Assembly: GCA_001972305.1 (NCBI GenBank)
Contig: BDDD01000124.1
Span: 378,775 to 442,774 of the forward strand
From: Cephalotus follicularis
Taxonomy: Eukaryota > Streptophyta > Magnoliopsida > Oxalidales > Cephalotaceae
Length of the DNA stretch: 64,000 nt
Direction of reading: 5' to 3'
Below are positions 23,170-35,400 of the stretch, piece by piece. The number at the start of each line of letters is the position of its first letter. Position 1 is the first letter of the stretch. Under the pieces are notes generated by a model. It made no database searches and was not told where the DNA came from. It saw only the letters and a program-made list of their open reading frames with translations. A program made the position numbers and the translations under genes.

Positions 23170-23430
23170 GTAAGAGTCCTAGCAGTTCTGCAAATCTTTC
23201 ACCATTTCCTGTAAAGGGAATTTTTGTCATTTTACCCTTTAGGCAGGGTTCACAGGTTGGATGATTTTCATAATGAGTGATATCAAAATATCCCTCATTA
23301 ACCAACTTGCAAACTCTCTTTTCGCCTATAGGTCCTAATCTACAATGCCATAGGTAGGTTCTATTAAGATCATCTTTCTTTCTTTGTTATCTTTTACTAT
23401 GTTATAAACAATCTCATGTTTATCTAATAT
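23170..23430 (-). pseudogene. Copia integrase N-terminal (HHCC) part (element M)
   Basis: Minus strand shows WHCRLGPIGEKRVCKLVNEG and CEPCLKGKMTKIPFTGNGER, the zinc-binding part of a Copia integrase with its CxxC pair. It ends at ELLGL at 23175, exactly where the core region starting at 11026 would continue once X-1 and one target duplicate are removed. A stop (TAG) lies near 23335 in a neighbouring frame segment; two indels separate it from the protease. Confidence 0.88.
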
Positions 23431-23817
23431 CTATAACCCATTATGGAGAAAACATTGTGCATATATAATATTATCAAACATAATTGTACAACATTTGTTC
23501 TCTATGTTTACAATAAAACCCTCAGCATCAAGTGCTGAAATAGATAAAATGTTTCTCAAAATGGTGGGAGCAAATATACAATGTTTGAGTTCTAAACTTA
23601 AACCTAAAGGCAACATTATATAAATAGTTCCTACAGCTACAGCTTCAACTATTGAGCCATCTGCTAGTCGTAGGTTTTCTTCTCCTTGCTCAAGCCCTTT
23701 TCTTTTCTGCAGTGCTTGCATATTAGAACATATGTGAGTACCACAACCACTATCAAATATCCAAGAAGAAGAATCGGGCAAATACATATTAACTTCAATA
23801 AAAGATAAGTATCTCAT
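23431..23817 (-). pseudogene. Copia aspartic protease (element M)
   Basis: Minus-strand frame continuous with gag after one stop. WIFDSGCGTHICSNMQ carries the DSG active site near 23755; NLRLADGSIVEAVAVGTIY and LELKHCIFAPTILRNILSIS follow, typical of Copia PR and the PR-INT junction. It would process the Copia polyprotein. Confidence 0.9.
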
Positions 23818-23859
23818 ACCTTTGCCTATAGATTGAAGATAAAGAGGACAATTCCTCTT

Positions 23860-24711
23860 CTAGTGTCCCATATGCACACAATGGAAGCAAGGTCCCTTTT
23901 CAGGGTTCTTGGTTGTAGAGGTGGAAGCCTCTGAATTTGTCACTGGTGGTGCTTTAACTCCTTGCTGCAATATCTTTCCTGGCCTGGGTCTCTTCTTCTT
24001 AAAAGCAGCCGGTTTAGGTAGCGGCGCCCCCTGTTTTTCCTTACCCTTTTCAAGGGTAGACCTGCCCTTTCCCTTGGGCCTAGAGGACTGTGCCGCTGCC
24101 ATAACGGGCACTTTGCCCTTTTGCATATTCAACTCTGCCTCTCTTAACATATTTAAGAGATCAAATAAGCTGGCCTTAATCCTATTGATATTAAAAATTG
24201 TAATAAAACTTGAATAGGAAGGCAGAATTGAATGAAACATCATATCCATGCTCAACTCTGCATCTTGGATGATGCCGAGAGCTGCGAGACGTTCAATCGC
24301 ATTGATCATTCTTAGCACATGATTGTTCACAGAAGTTCCCTCTCCCATTTTACTGCCAAACAGTTCAACAGTTAGTTGGAAACAAGCATTCCTGCTGCTT
24401 TCTCCATAAAGCTCACGAAGATGCAGCATAATGGCTCTAGCATCTTTCATTTTGTCATGCTGCATTTGGAGGGAATTAGACATAGATTCCATCATATAGC
24501 ATCTAGTTTTCTTATCATCCTCTAACCATTTCTTGTAAATAGCCTTAACCTTAGCGTATGCATCCTTTGTAGGTAATTTAGGCATAGGGGATTCAAGAAC
24601 ATAATCTATGTTCTCTGAATCGAGAAATATTCTCAAATTTCTGTGCCAGTCCTTAAAGTTGGGACCAGTGAGAACATTCTTCTCAAGAATGACAGATAAA
24701 GGGTTTGTCAT
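23860..24711 (-). pseudogene. gag: Copia Gag (element M)
   Basis: Start ATG at 24711 (MTNPLSVILEKNVLTG), about 100 bp after the putative primer site; the longer frame to 24816 runs into non-coding leader. 284 codons with FKDWHRNLRIFLDSENIDYV, LRELYGESSRNACFQLTVEL and FHSILPSYSSFITIFNINR mark the UBN2/Copia gag domain; a basic, Pro-rich tail follows, then a zinc knuckle CFHCVHMGH whose next codon is TAG at 23860, splitting the CCHC motif (RNC follows in frame). Gag would coat the RNA in the particle. Apart from that stop this is the best preserved Copia gag in the window. Confidence 0.92.
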
Positions 24712-24800
24712 TGTGGGATCTACATATATAAAAATAAGAAAATAATTAGTAAAGCAGAAATAAAATTCAATTATAAGCATAAAGTTTTGATCTTTAACCT

Positions 24801-24815
24801 TTATGATACCTCCCA
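24801..24815 (-). other. Candidate primer-binding site of element M
   Basis: The minus strand reads GGGAGGTATCATAAAGG, a degraded match to TGGTATCAGAGC, two bases from an LTR end ACA. Placement supports it more than sequence does. Confidence 0.5.
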
Positions 24816-24816
24816 C

Positions 24817-27800
24817 TGTTTTTAGAGAATCCCATAACCCTCAATGTATCGGAGACTAAAATTAGCAATCCAACTCATGGACTCTAATTCTGAGTGGGTG
24901 ATCGATGTCCCGCAACCTTTTTATCATAACCTTGAGTGTGCTCAACAAATCTTGATAATCCTTGTGGTTAGGTAAATCACTTTGCCGATTGTGTAACTCT
25001 TGCACAATCCTCGATCTTATGTTTTTGCCTTTAGATGCAAACTGACCTTGAGTGTGCTCAACAAGTCAAATACAACCTAGTCAAGCATGACCCTTCATCA
25101 ACATACATGTGAGTAAGTGATAAGACCCTTGGGTGTGGTCCAAACCAAATCCAATCACTAATCCACTTATATGCACATCTTATGTTCTATTAATGTGAAT
25201 ACCCTGTTGGAATGCAAACCTTGAGTGTACTCAACAAGCTTACACCTCACAGAATCATTCACATTAATAGTAATGAAGGAAGGCGATGACCTAAAACTAT
25301 TGAGTTTCGTCATTTGCTTGATATTGAAAAAATGAGGGTTTGTAAGGCCACTTCTTAATTATTAGGCCAAATCTTTATTAATCAGGTTACAGATATGCGC
25401 CATAATCTTGAGAGGTCGTTGGAACCTCTAGCATAAATTAGGCAAGCATCTCATACATCCTAACATCCTAATGATAAATCACAGACTCCCACTAATGTGA
25501 GTTGCTTGAACTCAAAGCAATCCACTGGTCTTATTTCCTAGGTGAGATTATTACAACAAGCATTCATATCCCATACATGCCATGAGTCTTGAAATATTCT
25601 TCAAACTTTATTTCTCTCGACCTCTACTTCTGCTGCGACTCTCGTGTTAAGCTTACAAGCCGATTACGTCAATTTTGGGCATTATGTCATTAGGGTGTTC
25701 AATTTTAATTTTTTTTCAAAGTCCTCCAAGAAATGGTTCAACCGAATAACTATGTCCAAAACAGTCCCAATAATGTCCAAGGATCACTAATTGATCCATT
25801 CAAACAAACCATAAACCATTTCAAGCATGAAGAGGTGGCGGGTTGAGATAGGGTTTCACTAACCCTAGCTTGGCCTACACACTAAATGGATGAGGGTTTG
25901 CATAACAAGAACCCTAATCCAATGCCATCAAACCCGACACCAAGAAATTCCTTAGGGTTCCCAAAAGGAACCCTAAAAGGGTTAGCTAGGGTACCAATCC
26001 CTAGCCCCAAACCAGAGCCCAAAACCAACCACAAAAGTGAAGAAGAAAAATGGTGATTTAGGAACCATTACCAAAGGCCTTTAATTCCTTCACTTTGAGT
26101 GCGCCCTATACACTTTTACAAGCTTTAAGATCCTCCAAATATGCTCCAAAAAAAGGCTGTCCAGACTTGGAAATGATACAGGCCAAGTGTTTAAAAAACC
26201 TAAACTAAATCACTATAGGTTAAGGTTAAACATGCACGAATAACCTCCACCTATAATGACTTTTGGGGGTGAGAGAAGACTTGAGTGTTGCTATACCTTT
26301 TGTGTGCTTTAAGCTGATATTGAATTCTTGAAATGTTCTAGAAAAAGATGACAAGAGAAGACAATACAAGGTGGAGAAGGGAGAGCACTTACGGGTGAGA
26401 CAAAAGATGAGAGAAAGTGTGCAAACTGAATCTTGTGTGTGATAATGTGTGAGACAACCTTTTTCCCTCATTTATTTTGGTCAAACCCGACCATACAACA
26501 CAATAAACAAGGCTTCCCATGCCTTTTAAGTGCAGGCCATACTATGTAAGAAAGGGCCCATGTTTTATGTCATAATCATGTCATAAGCAACATACCCCAT
26601 GTAAGAGCTTGAGTATGAAACACACTTAAAATGTGAGCATTTTAAATTTGAATTGTGGGCTTTTCATGGACTTGGGGCAGCCGAATTTTGAGGCATTCCA
26701 ACCCTTAAATTCAGCCATATATGGTTAGGGTTACACCAAACCCTAGTCGTCCCATGGTTTCTCTCTTGGTTGCTTGTACAACACTCAACGTGTTTACTTG
26801 TTCAACATTCAAGCCTTTGACTAGAATATTTTATTATGCTGATGCTTTGACAAATGTCTAGCAAATAAAATATTTTTTACAAAGTAACATTTCCCAGATG
26901 TTATTCTCTCACTAAATGACATATCTCCTGACAAATCAACCTGTTCCAAAATCAGGCGGGACCCTAAAGCCCGGTTGGTTCCCGGTACAACGATAAGTTT
27001 TCCAGAACATCCCATATTCTGGTACGAGCATTCTAATAATCCCCGACTATAAAAAATAGCCCCGGTGTGATACCCAATCACCCCCCAGATCTGTGGATCG
27101 AAGTTCCACGTCTATCATTCATTAGCCGATTAATTGGTGCTCATACCACATCTCGGTTTACGTGCAGTGTATCCCTCGTCATGCTTTGCTCCGGCCGTGG
27201 ACTAGGGTTTGGATAAATGACAACCCTAAGTGATACCGTGATAACTATAAATCCATAAACTCACTGAGACTGTCGGTGGACCCCATAGAAACCCCATTTC
27301 CGGTCTGCCTATGCCTGGCCAGGACTTAAGTATACAACGATCACATATATTATAGAGCAGTTCAACCTCATTATGGTTGTGATGATCCCATATTGCGTTT
27401 ACTCGCTCATACACCAATGCAGCTCCGCCAAGACCCAAAGATAACCCTTTTTCCTATTCATGGTTAGAGCCGGGGAAGGCAGAAATCAATGTCAACGGGT
27501 TGCCACACTATGCATGCCACGCGTATGGCCTACTAGTCACCATAGACAATACACTACCGAGGTAAATAGGAATCCTACTGACATAGGTAATGACCATCCA
27601 AATAGGTTTCCTATGGTGGGTCGGTTCAATGTGACATGCCTCTCGGCATGCACCTCACACAAGCTTTAGGGTTCCATCCAAGTGGTAATGGGATACTCCA
27701 CCCTCCACTCGTAGGGAGCAAGCATAACACGACAAGTCTTAACGGTTCATCAATTGCCCTAAGAATGTGAACCTATGAATTGGAACATTTTGTCATAAGA

Positions 27801-27958
27801 GAGTAAGGATCTCATTCTCACAACCTCCAAGGCACGAGAGCCAACCCCTCAAACGATAGGGCGCTATATGTGTACTCAGCTAACATTGTAATTAAGCTGA
27901 TCCATAGAGATGCTTTGGGATGCATACATATAGCAGGTGCCATTTTTAAGACAATGCA
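24817..27958 (-). mobile_element. Copia-type LTR upstream of M gag (5' LTR, cut by X-3)
   Basis: In plus-strand coordinates it begins TGTTTTTAGAGAATCCC beside the primer site. A phrase CCTTGAGTGTGCTCAACAA recurs near 24942, 25048 and 25225. The part at 26800-27958 shares gene-free phrases with LTR R (54538-56785) and with 37440-38600, for instance ATCCCATATTGCG followed by CTCGC and a later AAGACCCAAAGA. It stops at 27958 where the chromovirus LTR of X-3 begins. It does not visibly match the 3' LTR start at 7920-8562. No gene; several A-rich and T-rich stretches. Confidence 0.65.
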
Positions 27959-29103
27959 TGTCAAGCCTCAAACCACGGAGAAACCACCACGACCCGAAAC
28001 GTGAACACCGTCCTTCAATCTATGCAATCTCATATATCAATCATACTCCAAAAAGTGCTATCAATTTAAAACTTTAATCAATCATATAATGTCAGAAGAA
28101 TATTCCATTGCATAAATTCAAACTCTTATAATTTTACAAAAATCGGGCATGTAATATCCGTTTATCGGACAATACCCCCTGTAAAGAAAAACAAAGTTTA
28201 TATATCCACACTCCCGAATGAGAAATCAACAGTTTATAAATGGGCACAATCCTCAGCAATCACAACTTAACTCATAATTATATCATTCTAATACCTCAAG
28301 TGATGAACCCATGCATATCCAATACATCAACACATATCTTAAGCAGTGCCACAAGTTTGCAGGTGGATAGCTGAATTTAAACATGTCTCTTTATATATAT
28401 ATATATCCAGATTTATGAATCCATACAGATCAGTTAAATATATACACAAGGCCCTGATAAGTAACTTATACAATTCATAAGCATCCATAAACAAAACCAT
28501 ACACAAGGCCCTGCTACGGAAATTCGTTCGTCTCAAACTCATTCACTGCAATGCATCACCTGGGTCAGACCTATTCAATTGCAATGAAATGGGTCAGTGA
28601 CATATAGTCGGGTAGGTATACTATATGCTATGTATGCAACACATATAATGATATGCCATGCATGCAACAGATATATAATAGCGTGCCATGCATGCAACGA
28701 ACATATATTAATGTTCCATGCGATGCAACTGATATAACAATATGTATGGCATGTCATATGCATGAACGATAATTGTGGACAGCTTCAGTAAACCAACCGT
28801 CCCTAAGCGGTGGCATACTTGGCTAGTCCTAATTACATCAAAGGCCATATGTAAGGACCCAAAATTCCATGTAAGATATTAATTATGGAAAATGATTTCT
28901 ATTGTGTAAATTGGCAGATAGTTCAAGGGACCCGTAGTATGACCCTACGCTCAGGTGGTTCGGGGGTTCTGCTCCCCGGTGAGCGGACGGGGGGTCCCGC
29001 TGCACGGTCAGTGGGTGGGGGTTCAGGGGGCAGCGCCCCCTGAAGAAAATTTAAATTGACTATTTGTTTTGGATGAATGTCATGTTGAAGGAAAACTGTC
29101 TAA

Positions 29104-29430
29104 AGCGCCGACAGTTCCACTTAAAGCGTCGACGCTTGGGTCGACGCTTAGACCCCTTCTATCTGCGCTTTAAACCAGTGCAAGTGCAAATTGGACAAAG
29201 CCCTCACACCGTCGACGCTTAGGGATAAAAAGTCGACGCTTTGGGTAACGGTCGATGTCCTAATTTTAAACGTCGACGCGTTGAAGTTAAGTGTGTCAGT
29301 TGACTTGGACGAAGACTTAAAGCGGCGACGCTTTATAAGAAAGCATCAGCGCTTTAGTCGGGATAGAGGTAAAAAAACTCAGGTAAAGGCTGTGACCGTC
29401 GACGCTTAGAGAGAAAACGTCGACGCATTG
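29104..29430 (+). repeat. GCGTCGACGCTT box cluster in LTR Z
   Basis: The densest cluster in the window: about a dozen boxes, including 29126-29137, 29142-29150, 29212-29221, 29230-29240, 29268-29278, 29322-29332, 29396-29406 and 29418-29426. Well-preserved copies read AAGCGTCGACGCTT, a perfect 14-bp palindrome. It ends about 90 bp before the TATA box. Confidence 0.88.
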
Positions 29431-29520
29431 AGTCTTTGTTTGACGTTTTGTGCGGCACGAGCAATGAACGGACGCGGTAAAAATAGGCAGAAAACGACAA
29501 AAATGGAGGCAGCTTTTTTA

Positions 29521-29531
29521 CCTATAAATAG
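29521..29531 (+). promoter_or_regulatory. TATA box of LTR Z
   Basis: CCTATAAATAG, followed by a 130-bp GA-rich stretch that would form the start of the transcript. Well placed 670 bp into the LTR. Confidence 0.75.
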
Positions 29532-29866
29532 CAGTAAAAATTGAGAAAGAGATCAGTAGAAAAAATTGAGAGAGAGTGTTTACTGAGAGAAGGAAGAGAG
29601 AAAGAGAAAGAAGAGAAGGAAGAGAGAAAGAGAGAAAGAACGGAAGAGGAGAAAAGAGAATTTTGTTGGGACTTCAGCATAGTAATTTCTTCAGTGTGGA
29701 GAAAAGAGAGAAGGAGATAAAGCAAGGTAAGGATCCCTAGTCTTCTTCTAAAAATACTTTATGTTAGTAAGGATTTCTGGCCACTTTGTCAATATATTAT
29801 ATGTTAGTATTTTATGTAAGGAATTTCAACTCACTCTCTTAAAGTATTTTTTTTGTTTGTTTGTAT

Positions 29867-30236
29867 TCAACTCAATTTAATTTAACTTTTCCATCGACAT
29901 GATCAGTATATCCGTCTGACTGAGTGGAGGAAGTTAATTTTAAGTTAATATTTTAATTAAGCAATTTTATGCTCGTTGTAACCGTTTATTTTATCAACTC
30001 AATTTAATTTAACTTTCCCATCGACATGATCCGTATATCCGTCTGACTGAGTGGAGGAAGTTAATTTTCAGTTAATATTTTAATTAAGCAATTTTATGCT
30101 CGTTGCAACCGTTTATTTTATCAACTCAATTTAATTTAACTTTCCCATCGACATGATGGGTATATCCATCTGACTGAGTGGAGGAAGTTAATTTTAATTT
30201 AATATTTCAATTAAGAAATCTTTATGCTCGATATTT
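29867..30236 (+). repeat. Three-copy 127-bp tandem repeat in LTR Z
   Basis: Units start at 29867, 29994 and 30121 with TCAACTCAATTTAATTTAAC. The first two are 127 bp and differ at few positions; the third is slightly shorter and more diverged. Each unit contains CATCGACATGAT and TCTGACTGAGTGGAGGAAG. Confidence 0.92.
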
Positions 30237-31429
30237 AAATAACTTATTTTTATATATCTTTTATAATTATTACGTTCCTGTATTTTAAATTTCTGCCAAT
30301 ATTCGTGGTAAATGTCTAAATTAAATTTATGTAAATTCTTAAATTCTATGTTGAATTGCTGCCAATTTCTTAACGAGATTATATATTACCATTTTAAAAT
30401 ATTTCTGTTTGAAATATGAATTCTAGAAAATGTTGTACAAAATTATTTATGAATGCTTTGAGCTGATCACTCAACGTATCAAGAAATGATTATTTTTACG
30501 AAATGAGAAAAGGCAACAAACTGAGATGAACAGCGACTGGATTACGATCCAGGGTGGATTAGTCTAGTAAAAGATTAATGTTAAAGAGCGGAGAGTGCTC
30601 TCGGACATGCATGTGATGTAAGGATAGTAATCGGGGAGTGCACAATGCCCCGGTGAAGCAATGGTTCAACAGGGTTAATTAATTTTATAAACCCCTCAGT
30701 ATTTATGAAATATTCTGATTCATGAGATATGATCAGAAAAGAAATGAATGAATGTGAAATGTACTGGTTTTATAAAAAATACTAGAAAACTGATTTGAAT
30801 AATGTTTTATTTCGATAGTTCTTACTGAGCTATTTTGGTGCTCACTCCATTCAATGTTTTTGTTTTCAACAAAAATTTTCTAGGAAAAGATTGAACGAGG
30901 AAAATCGAACTTTGGCAAGAGCTCATAAGTGATAATTTCGAGAAGAAATTATGTTACGAATTATGTTACGAAATATAGTTCTGTGTAATAGTTTATGACA
31001 TTATAAACTAATGTTTTCCGCTGTATAATGCCTTTTGATAGATCCTGTGGAGATGTAACATGTTGACTATAATTGTTATGATGTATGATGATTTAAATAA
31101 GAGTATAAAATTTTAAGGTTTAGTATATCAAGTTATTTATAGATATTAGCAATTAGTAGGATTGTTAAAGGATTATTGGTTTCACCACCACGTAACGCAC
31201 CGACTCCCCGAAGTTCGCTTTGAGCATAAAGTAGGCTCGGATCTGGGGCGTTACACCATAGGCCTGCAGACAATCCATAAAATAATCAATAACCATCCAT
31301 AGGGTCACACAATCCATAGGGTCAGAGTACTATCCTGCCCCTGTGACTAGGGATAGTACAACCACTGGCTACACCCCCCTACCCCCCACCCCCTTTGGGT
31401 TGTAGTCTCGTGGTATCGAGATAACACTG

Positions 31430-31640
31430 ATCACACCATCCATACCATAAGGCTTGTCCACGTTGTCCCAGCCTATAACATGAGCCTTGTCCACAACGGT
31501 CACAGCCAATACCATAAGGCTTGTCCACATAGGTCCAAGCCTATACCATGAGGATTGTCCACGACAGTTCTGGCTATACCACAATCCCATCGGTCCACCC
31601 ACACGGTCCCAACCGATATCATAACCATAAGGCTTGTCAG
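31430..31640 (-). repeat. 35-bp tandem repeat in the X-3 3' LTR
   Basis: About five imperfect units with CATAAGGCTTGTCCAC and GGTCCCAGCC-like text. The 5' LTR has the same array at 40935-41145, confirming the LTR pair. The repeat ORFs (DKPHGIGWDRCGQALWYRL-like) are by-products. Confidence 0.85.
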
Positions 31641-32222
31641 CAATGTGGGGTTCAAGGTACCCAATCCCCTCATATGATGTGATATAACACCCATAACCTT
31701 CATGAAAAAAAATGAAGATTATGAATGGGTTATCTCGCAGGTCTCACACAATAGCAACCATACCATAGCCGTACCCATAACTATATTCCTTTTAAAAGAT
31801 AGGGACCTATCATAAAGGATCACATAGGATCCACCCATTTCCATAGCCATAAATCATTTTCTATAACCATAAATCATTTTCCATAACCATAAACCATTTT
31901 CCATTTTTTCGGTCCCTATCGGAGTTTTGAAACAATGGACAGGAAGTTCGACTAGGATATCTGCATCCAGATGTCCCAATCAAACTATCCTAACCATTCA
32001 TTGAAAACCATTTCGAAATCCTTTTTAATGATTATAAGACACTTTTATAAAACTTCTCTCTTAAAAGTTCACTTTGGAAAATCGATTTAGGAATCAAAGA
32101 TGTTAAAGAGGATTTCCATAGGTTACAAGGCCTTAGGGAGGCTTCCTACGGAATCCATTTGAAGATAAAATCATTTTGGATTAAATCCATGTCAAACAGT
32201 GAAATTAGGCTAAGGAAGGACA

Positions 32223-32305
32223 TTAGGCGTCGACGCTTAGCACCTAAGCGTCGACTATCTGTGCGTCGACGGGTCAATATTAAAGGCATAAAAGCGTCGA
32301 CAGTT
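32223..32305 (-). repeat. GTCGACGC box cluster in the X-3 3' LTR
   Basis: Boxes at 32226-32236, 32246-32254, 32262-32270 and 32292-32300, the counterpart of the split cluster in X-1. It lies 1.2 kb inside the LTR. Confidence 0.8.
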
Positions 32306-33359
32306 TTAAAAGAAATTGCAGTTGTCAACAGTTCAAAACAAGATTAAAAACCATTTCAAAATCCGTTAAAATCCGTTTTGAACCATACCCATTACCCGTA
32401 TCCATCCCTTTAACATATATTCAATCATACATAACCGTAACAATCCATTTAACACACAATCATCAATTAACAGTCATATCAATCCATACAATTCATTCAA
32501 AATGCATGAATGCAAGCAAAATAATATAACCTACTTCAATTGTTGAACTGGCAGATTCTACTACCGTTCATTTTCGTTTATCGCTGAACTGAATTTGGTT
32601 CTTCCTTCAGCTCCACTTGCTGTTGTTGCTAAACTGTCACTCTGCTACCAGAACAGGGTCTGGTTGCGAGAATCGAGTTCTACTCACAACCACGGACAAC
32701 TCCTTCTTGTACCAATAGAGCTTCCACTTTCTCTCTTAGCATCACTGCAATAACTATCACACTTTCGTTATGACCTGTGCACCGAAAGCAACACACTGAC
32801 GTCACCGGAGCTCCGACCAAAATTTGGCCAACACACTGGGGCACCCGCCGCGTCACCAATACGCTCTGAATTGGCCGATCTACATATAATTGTGGCAGAA
32901 CCACCGTGACTGACCGCGAATCGGACAGTCACAACCAACAGTGAGTCAGACTCACTGATTCAACTCTCCAGTCATCAACAACTCCGACAACTTCACAAAC
33001 GGACCTCCACAAGACCCGTTCTACACATCCCTACATGAGACTCACCGGGAATCGGTGTCAAACACTGTGTCACAGGGGACAACAAGCCGAACTCACTGAG
33101 TTGACTCGATAACTAATCTAGGCCGATTCTGACCGAAATATGCCTCGACGGTCATCACAATGGGTTTAGCTGATCTTCATGTGGAAAACCAGCCCCACCC
33201 ACAATGATTACCGACGGCAAAAAATGGACTGTAGAGGCGCAAAGCGTAGGGAAGAAAAAGAGAAGAAAAGAGAAGAAGAGGAAGAGAAGGTTACCGTCAA
33301 TGATGGAGGACGCGCGCGCCTTCCTTTTCTGGTCCGGCACCTTCGTCTTCTCCGGCACC

Positions 33360-33363
<4 letters not shown>

Positions 33364-33410
<47 letters not shown>

Positions 33411-33417
33411 GTGTTCT
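33364..33417. repeat. (CT)n microsatellite, about 27 units
   Basis: Uninterrupted CT dinucleotides; on the element strand it is a GA tract in the putative leader of the LTR. The two ORFs crossing it are Ser-Leu repeats without meaning. Confidence 0.97.
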
Positions 33418-33529
33418 CTCTTCTCCCAGCCATCTCTCTATTTTGTGAAGCGCCTTCCACTTCTAGAAAGTGTCAGGTGATTCTATGTTTGTTTTTTTAA
33501 AATTTGGGGCATTACATCCTCTATTCCTT

Positions 33530-34640
33530 AGAGAAATCTCATCCCAAGATTCCCCAGGTTAAAACATGTGCGAGTACAACGCCTTCATTTCTTCCTCACA
33601 TCCCATGGGGCTTTTTCAAACCCAAAATTGCCATAACACTTCAGTTAGGGCATTATCCTTGTTCCTTAACTGTTTGATCCAAACGATACTATTTAAGCCT
33701 ACCATAACAATACAATTCACTTAGCATAATCATTCATTACTGCTGCTAATCTTGACATTATGAGCTTCCTCGCATAAGGGTCCTTTCATATCACATATCT
33801 TTATTTCTCTCCATACCTTAACTATCTCACAATCCTTACAACAATCTGTCATGCCAATTTCTTAAATTATCAACCCTTCGAACATAATCATCAAATCTCT
33901 ATATAAAAGGAATTAATGATCCACTTTTCTATGGAATAATGGATAAGAACAAAACTTTATCATTATCTCTATCCATTCCATCCTTGACCATACGATCCAT
34001 AACCATACAATCCGTAACTATATAACCCATTCAATCATCATTCAGCATCCATATCATTCCAAAACCTTCTCTGAATATCTATGAAGTCTCCTCAGCCTCC
34101 CCCGTCGTTTCTTGTACAAGCTTTGGTCCCAAAAGAGTCTGCCACGCATAAGGATGCCAATCGTTCAAGAGAATAAGTCGTCTTGATCGCTAGAAAATGA
34201 GCAGATTTAGTAAAGTGATCAACGATAACCCATATGGCATCGCGGTTAGTCCTTGTTCTTGGCAACCCAAATACAAAATCCATAGTGAGATGTTCCCATT
34301 TCCATTGAGCAACATGTAGTGGCTGAAGTAGTCCAGCAGACCTCTAGTGTTATGCCTTGATTTGCTGGCATGTCAGATAGGAAGAAACATATTCTACTAT
34401 CTCCCTCTTCATATCATTCCACCAGTAACTAAGCTTCAGATCTCGGTACATCTTTCTAATCACCGGATGCACTGAGAAACTGGATAGATGGGCCTACGAC
34501 AACAATTCATCCTTCAGCTCTTTGATGTCCTGATAACATATTCTGTCTCGAAACTTTATCAATTCATCACCACGGATAGAAACTTCGGGCTTCTAACTAC
34601 TCTGCTCATTCAATGCAGCTTTAGGCAAGATTCCATCCAC
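33530..34640 (-). pseudogene. INT-CHD: Chromovirus integrase and chromodomain (X-3)
   Basis: Minus strand from about 34600: DELIKFRDRICYQDIKELKD, VHPVIRKMYRDLKLSYWWND, YVSSYLTCQQIKA (zinc-binding part), then EHLTMDFVFGLPRTRTNRDA with the first catalytic D, and DHFTKSAHFLAIKTTYSLER. The rest of the core is lost. Near 33660-33530, ALTEVLWQFWV, GCEEEMKALYSHMF and WDEISLRNRG show a C-terminal chromodomain, used by chromoviruses to target chromatin. Several stops; not functional. Confidence 0.85.
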
Positions 34641-34699
34641 ACTTTGCCTCATAGATAGGTTCATTTAGGAGAAAAACTGTGTTAAACTTTTGCAACCTA

Positions 34700-35400
34700 T
34701 GTATGCATCATTAAACTCCGTACCATATAGATAATGTCTCCATTTGCGTAGTGCACGGCTAACGCTGCAAATTCTAGGTCATGAGTGGAATAACTTACTC
34801 AAGAGGTTCCAACTTTCCTTGAGCCATTGGCGCTCACTTCCCCAAACAACCTTAAAACACAATTTAAACCGCTTCCTTCATAACTGTCATCCCATACAAC
34901 CACCGTCCTTTTTGTGTCGATCGGTTCAAGGTATAGCAATCCGTGAGAATCCTTCGACAAGGTAGCGGTAATATCCCGCTAAGACTAAGAAAATACAGAT
35001 CTCAGCCACGTTGGTTGGTCATTTCCAATCCTTCACTGCTTCTATCCCTTTTAGATCCACAGATGAACTGGCACTGGAGACAATGTGACCGAGGAAAACT
35101 ACATTCGATAACAAAAATTCATATTTACTGAACTTGGCATATCACCGACGATCTTGCAAGACCCGCCATGCTCAGCGCAACCGCTTCCCATGGCATTCCG
35201 TAGACTTGGAATGCACTAGCACATCATTGAAGGAGATCACGATGATATGGTCAAGTTATGGATCACACAACCTATTCGCAAGTTTCACGGATGCAGTAGG
35301 GCATTGGTCACCCCAAATGACATTACGACCAACTCATAAAGTCCATATCGTGACATGGAGGCTGCCAATAACAATACATATCCGTATGGATCCATCCCTG
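34700..35400 (-). pseudogene. Chromovirus RT C-terminal part and RNase H (X-3)
   Basis: The minus strand resumes RT at SRYGLYELVVMSFGVTNA near 35390, but the segment with the catalytic aspartates is decayed. RNase H traces follow near 34860-34740, ending YSTHDLEFAALAVHYANGD. Stops and frame changes are frequent. Function would be cDNA synthesis; this copy is dead. Confidence 0.75.

Larger units (their letters stand above)
28850..31255 (+). mobile_element. Z: solo LTR inside the X-3 3' LTR
   Basis: TGTAAGGACCC to GGGGCGTTACA, 2406 bp, flanked by the perfect duplication CCATA (28845-28849 and 31256-31260). In order: box cluster (29104-29430), TATA box, GA-rich leader, 127-bp tandem repeat, AT-rich remainder. 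Family members N and W lie elsewhere in reverse orientation. No coding region. Confidence 0.95.
27959..33516 (-). mobile_element. 3' LTR of X-3, split by Z
   Basis: The minus strand starts TGTAATGCCCC at 33516, after the end of the coding region, and ends at TGACA (plus TGTCAAGCC) at 27959. Net of Z it is 3147 bp. It holds a (CT)n leader tract, a box cluster (32223-32305) and a 35-bp repeat (31430-31640). ORFs in it are low-complexity or featureless. Confidence 0.88.

Noticed and set aside
29104..29430. CRISPR-like array of short repeats
   Set aside because: Boxes are degenerate palindromes with irregular spacing and no constant repeat length, in a plant LTR. No cas-like genes are present.
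33179..33500. Two ORFs of 89 and 98 codons
   Set aside because: They cross the (CT)n microsatellite and consist largely of Ser-Leu repeats; an LTR leader explains the sequence.
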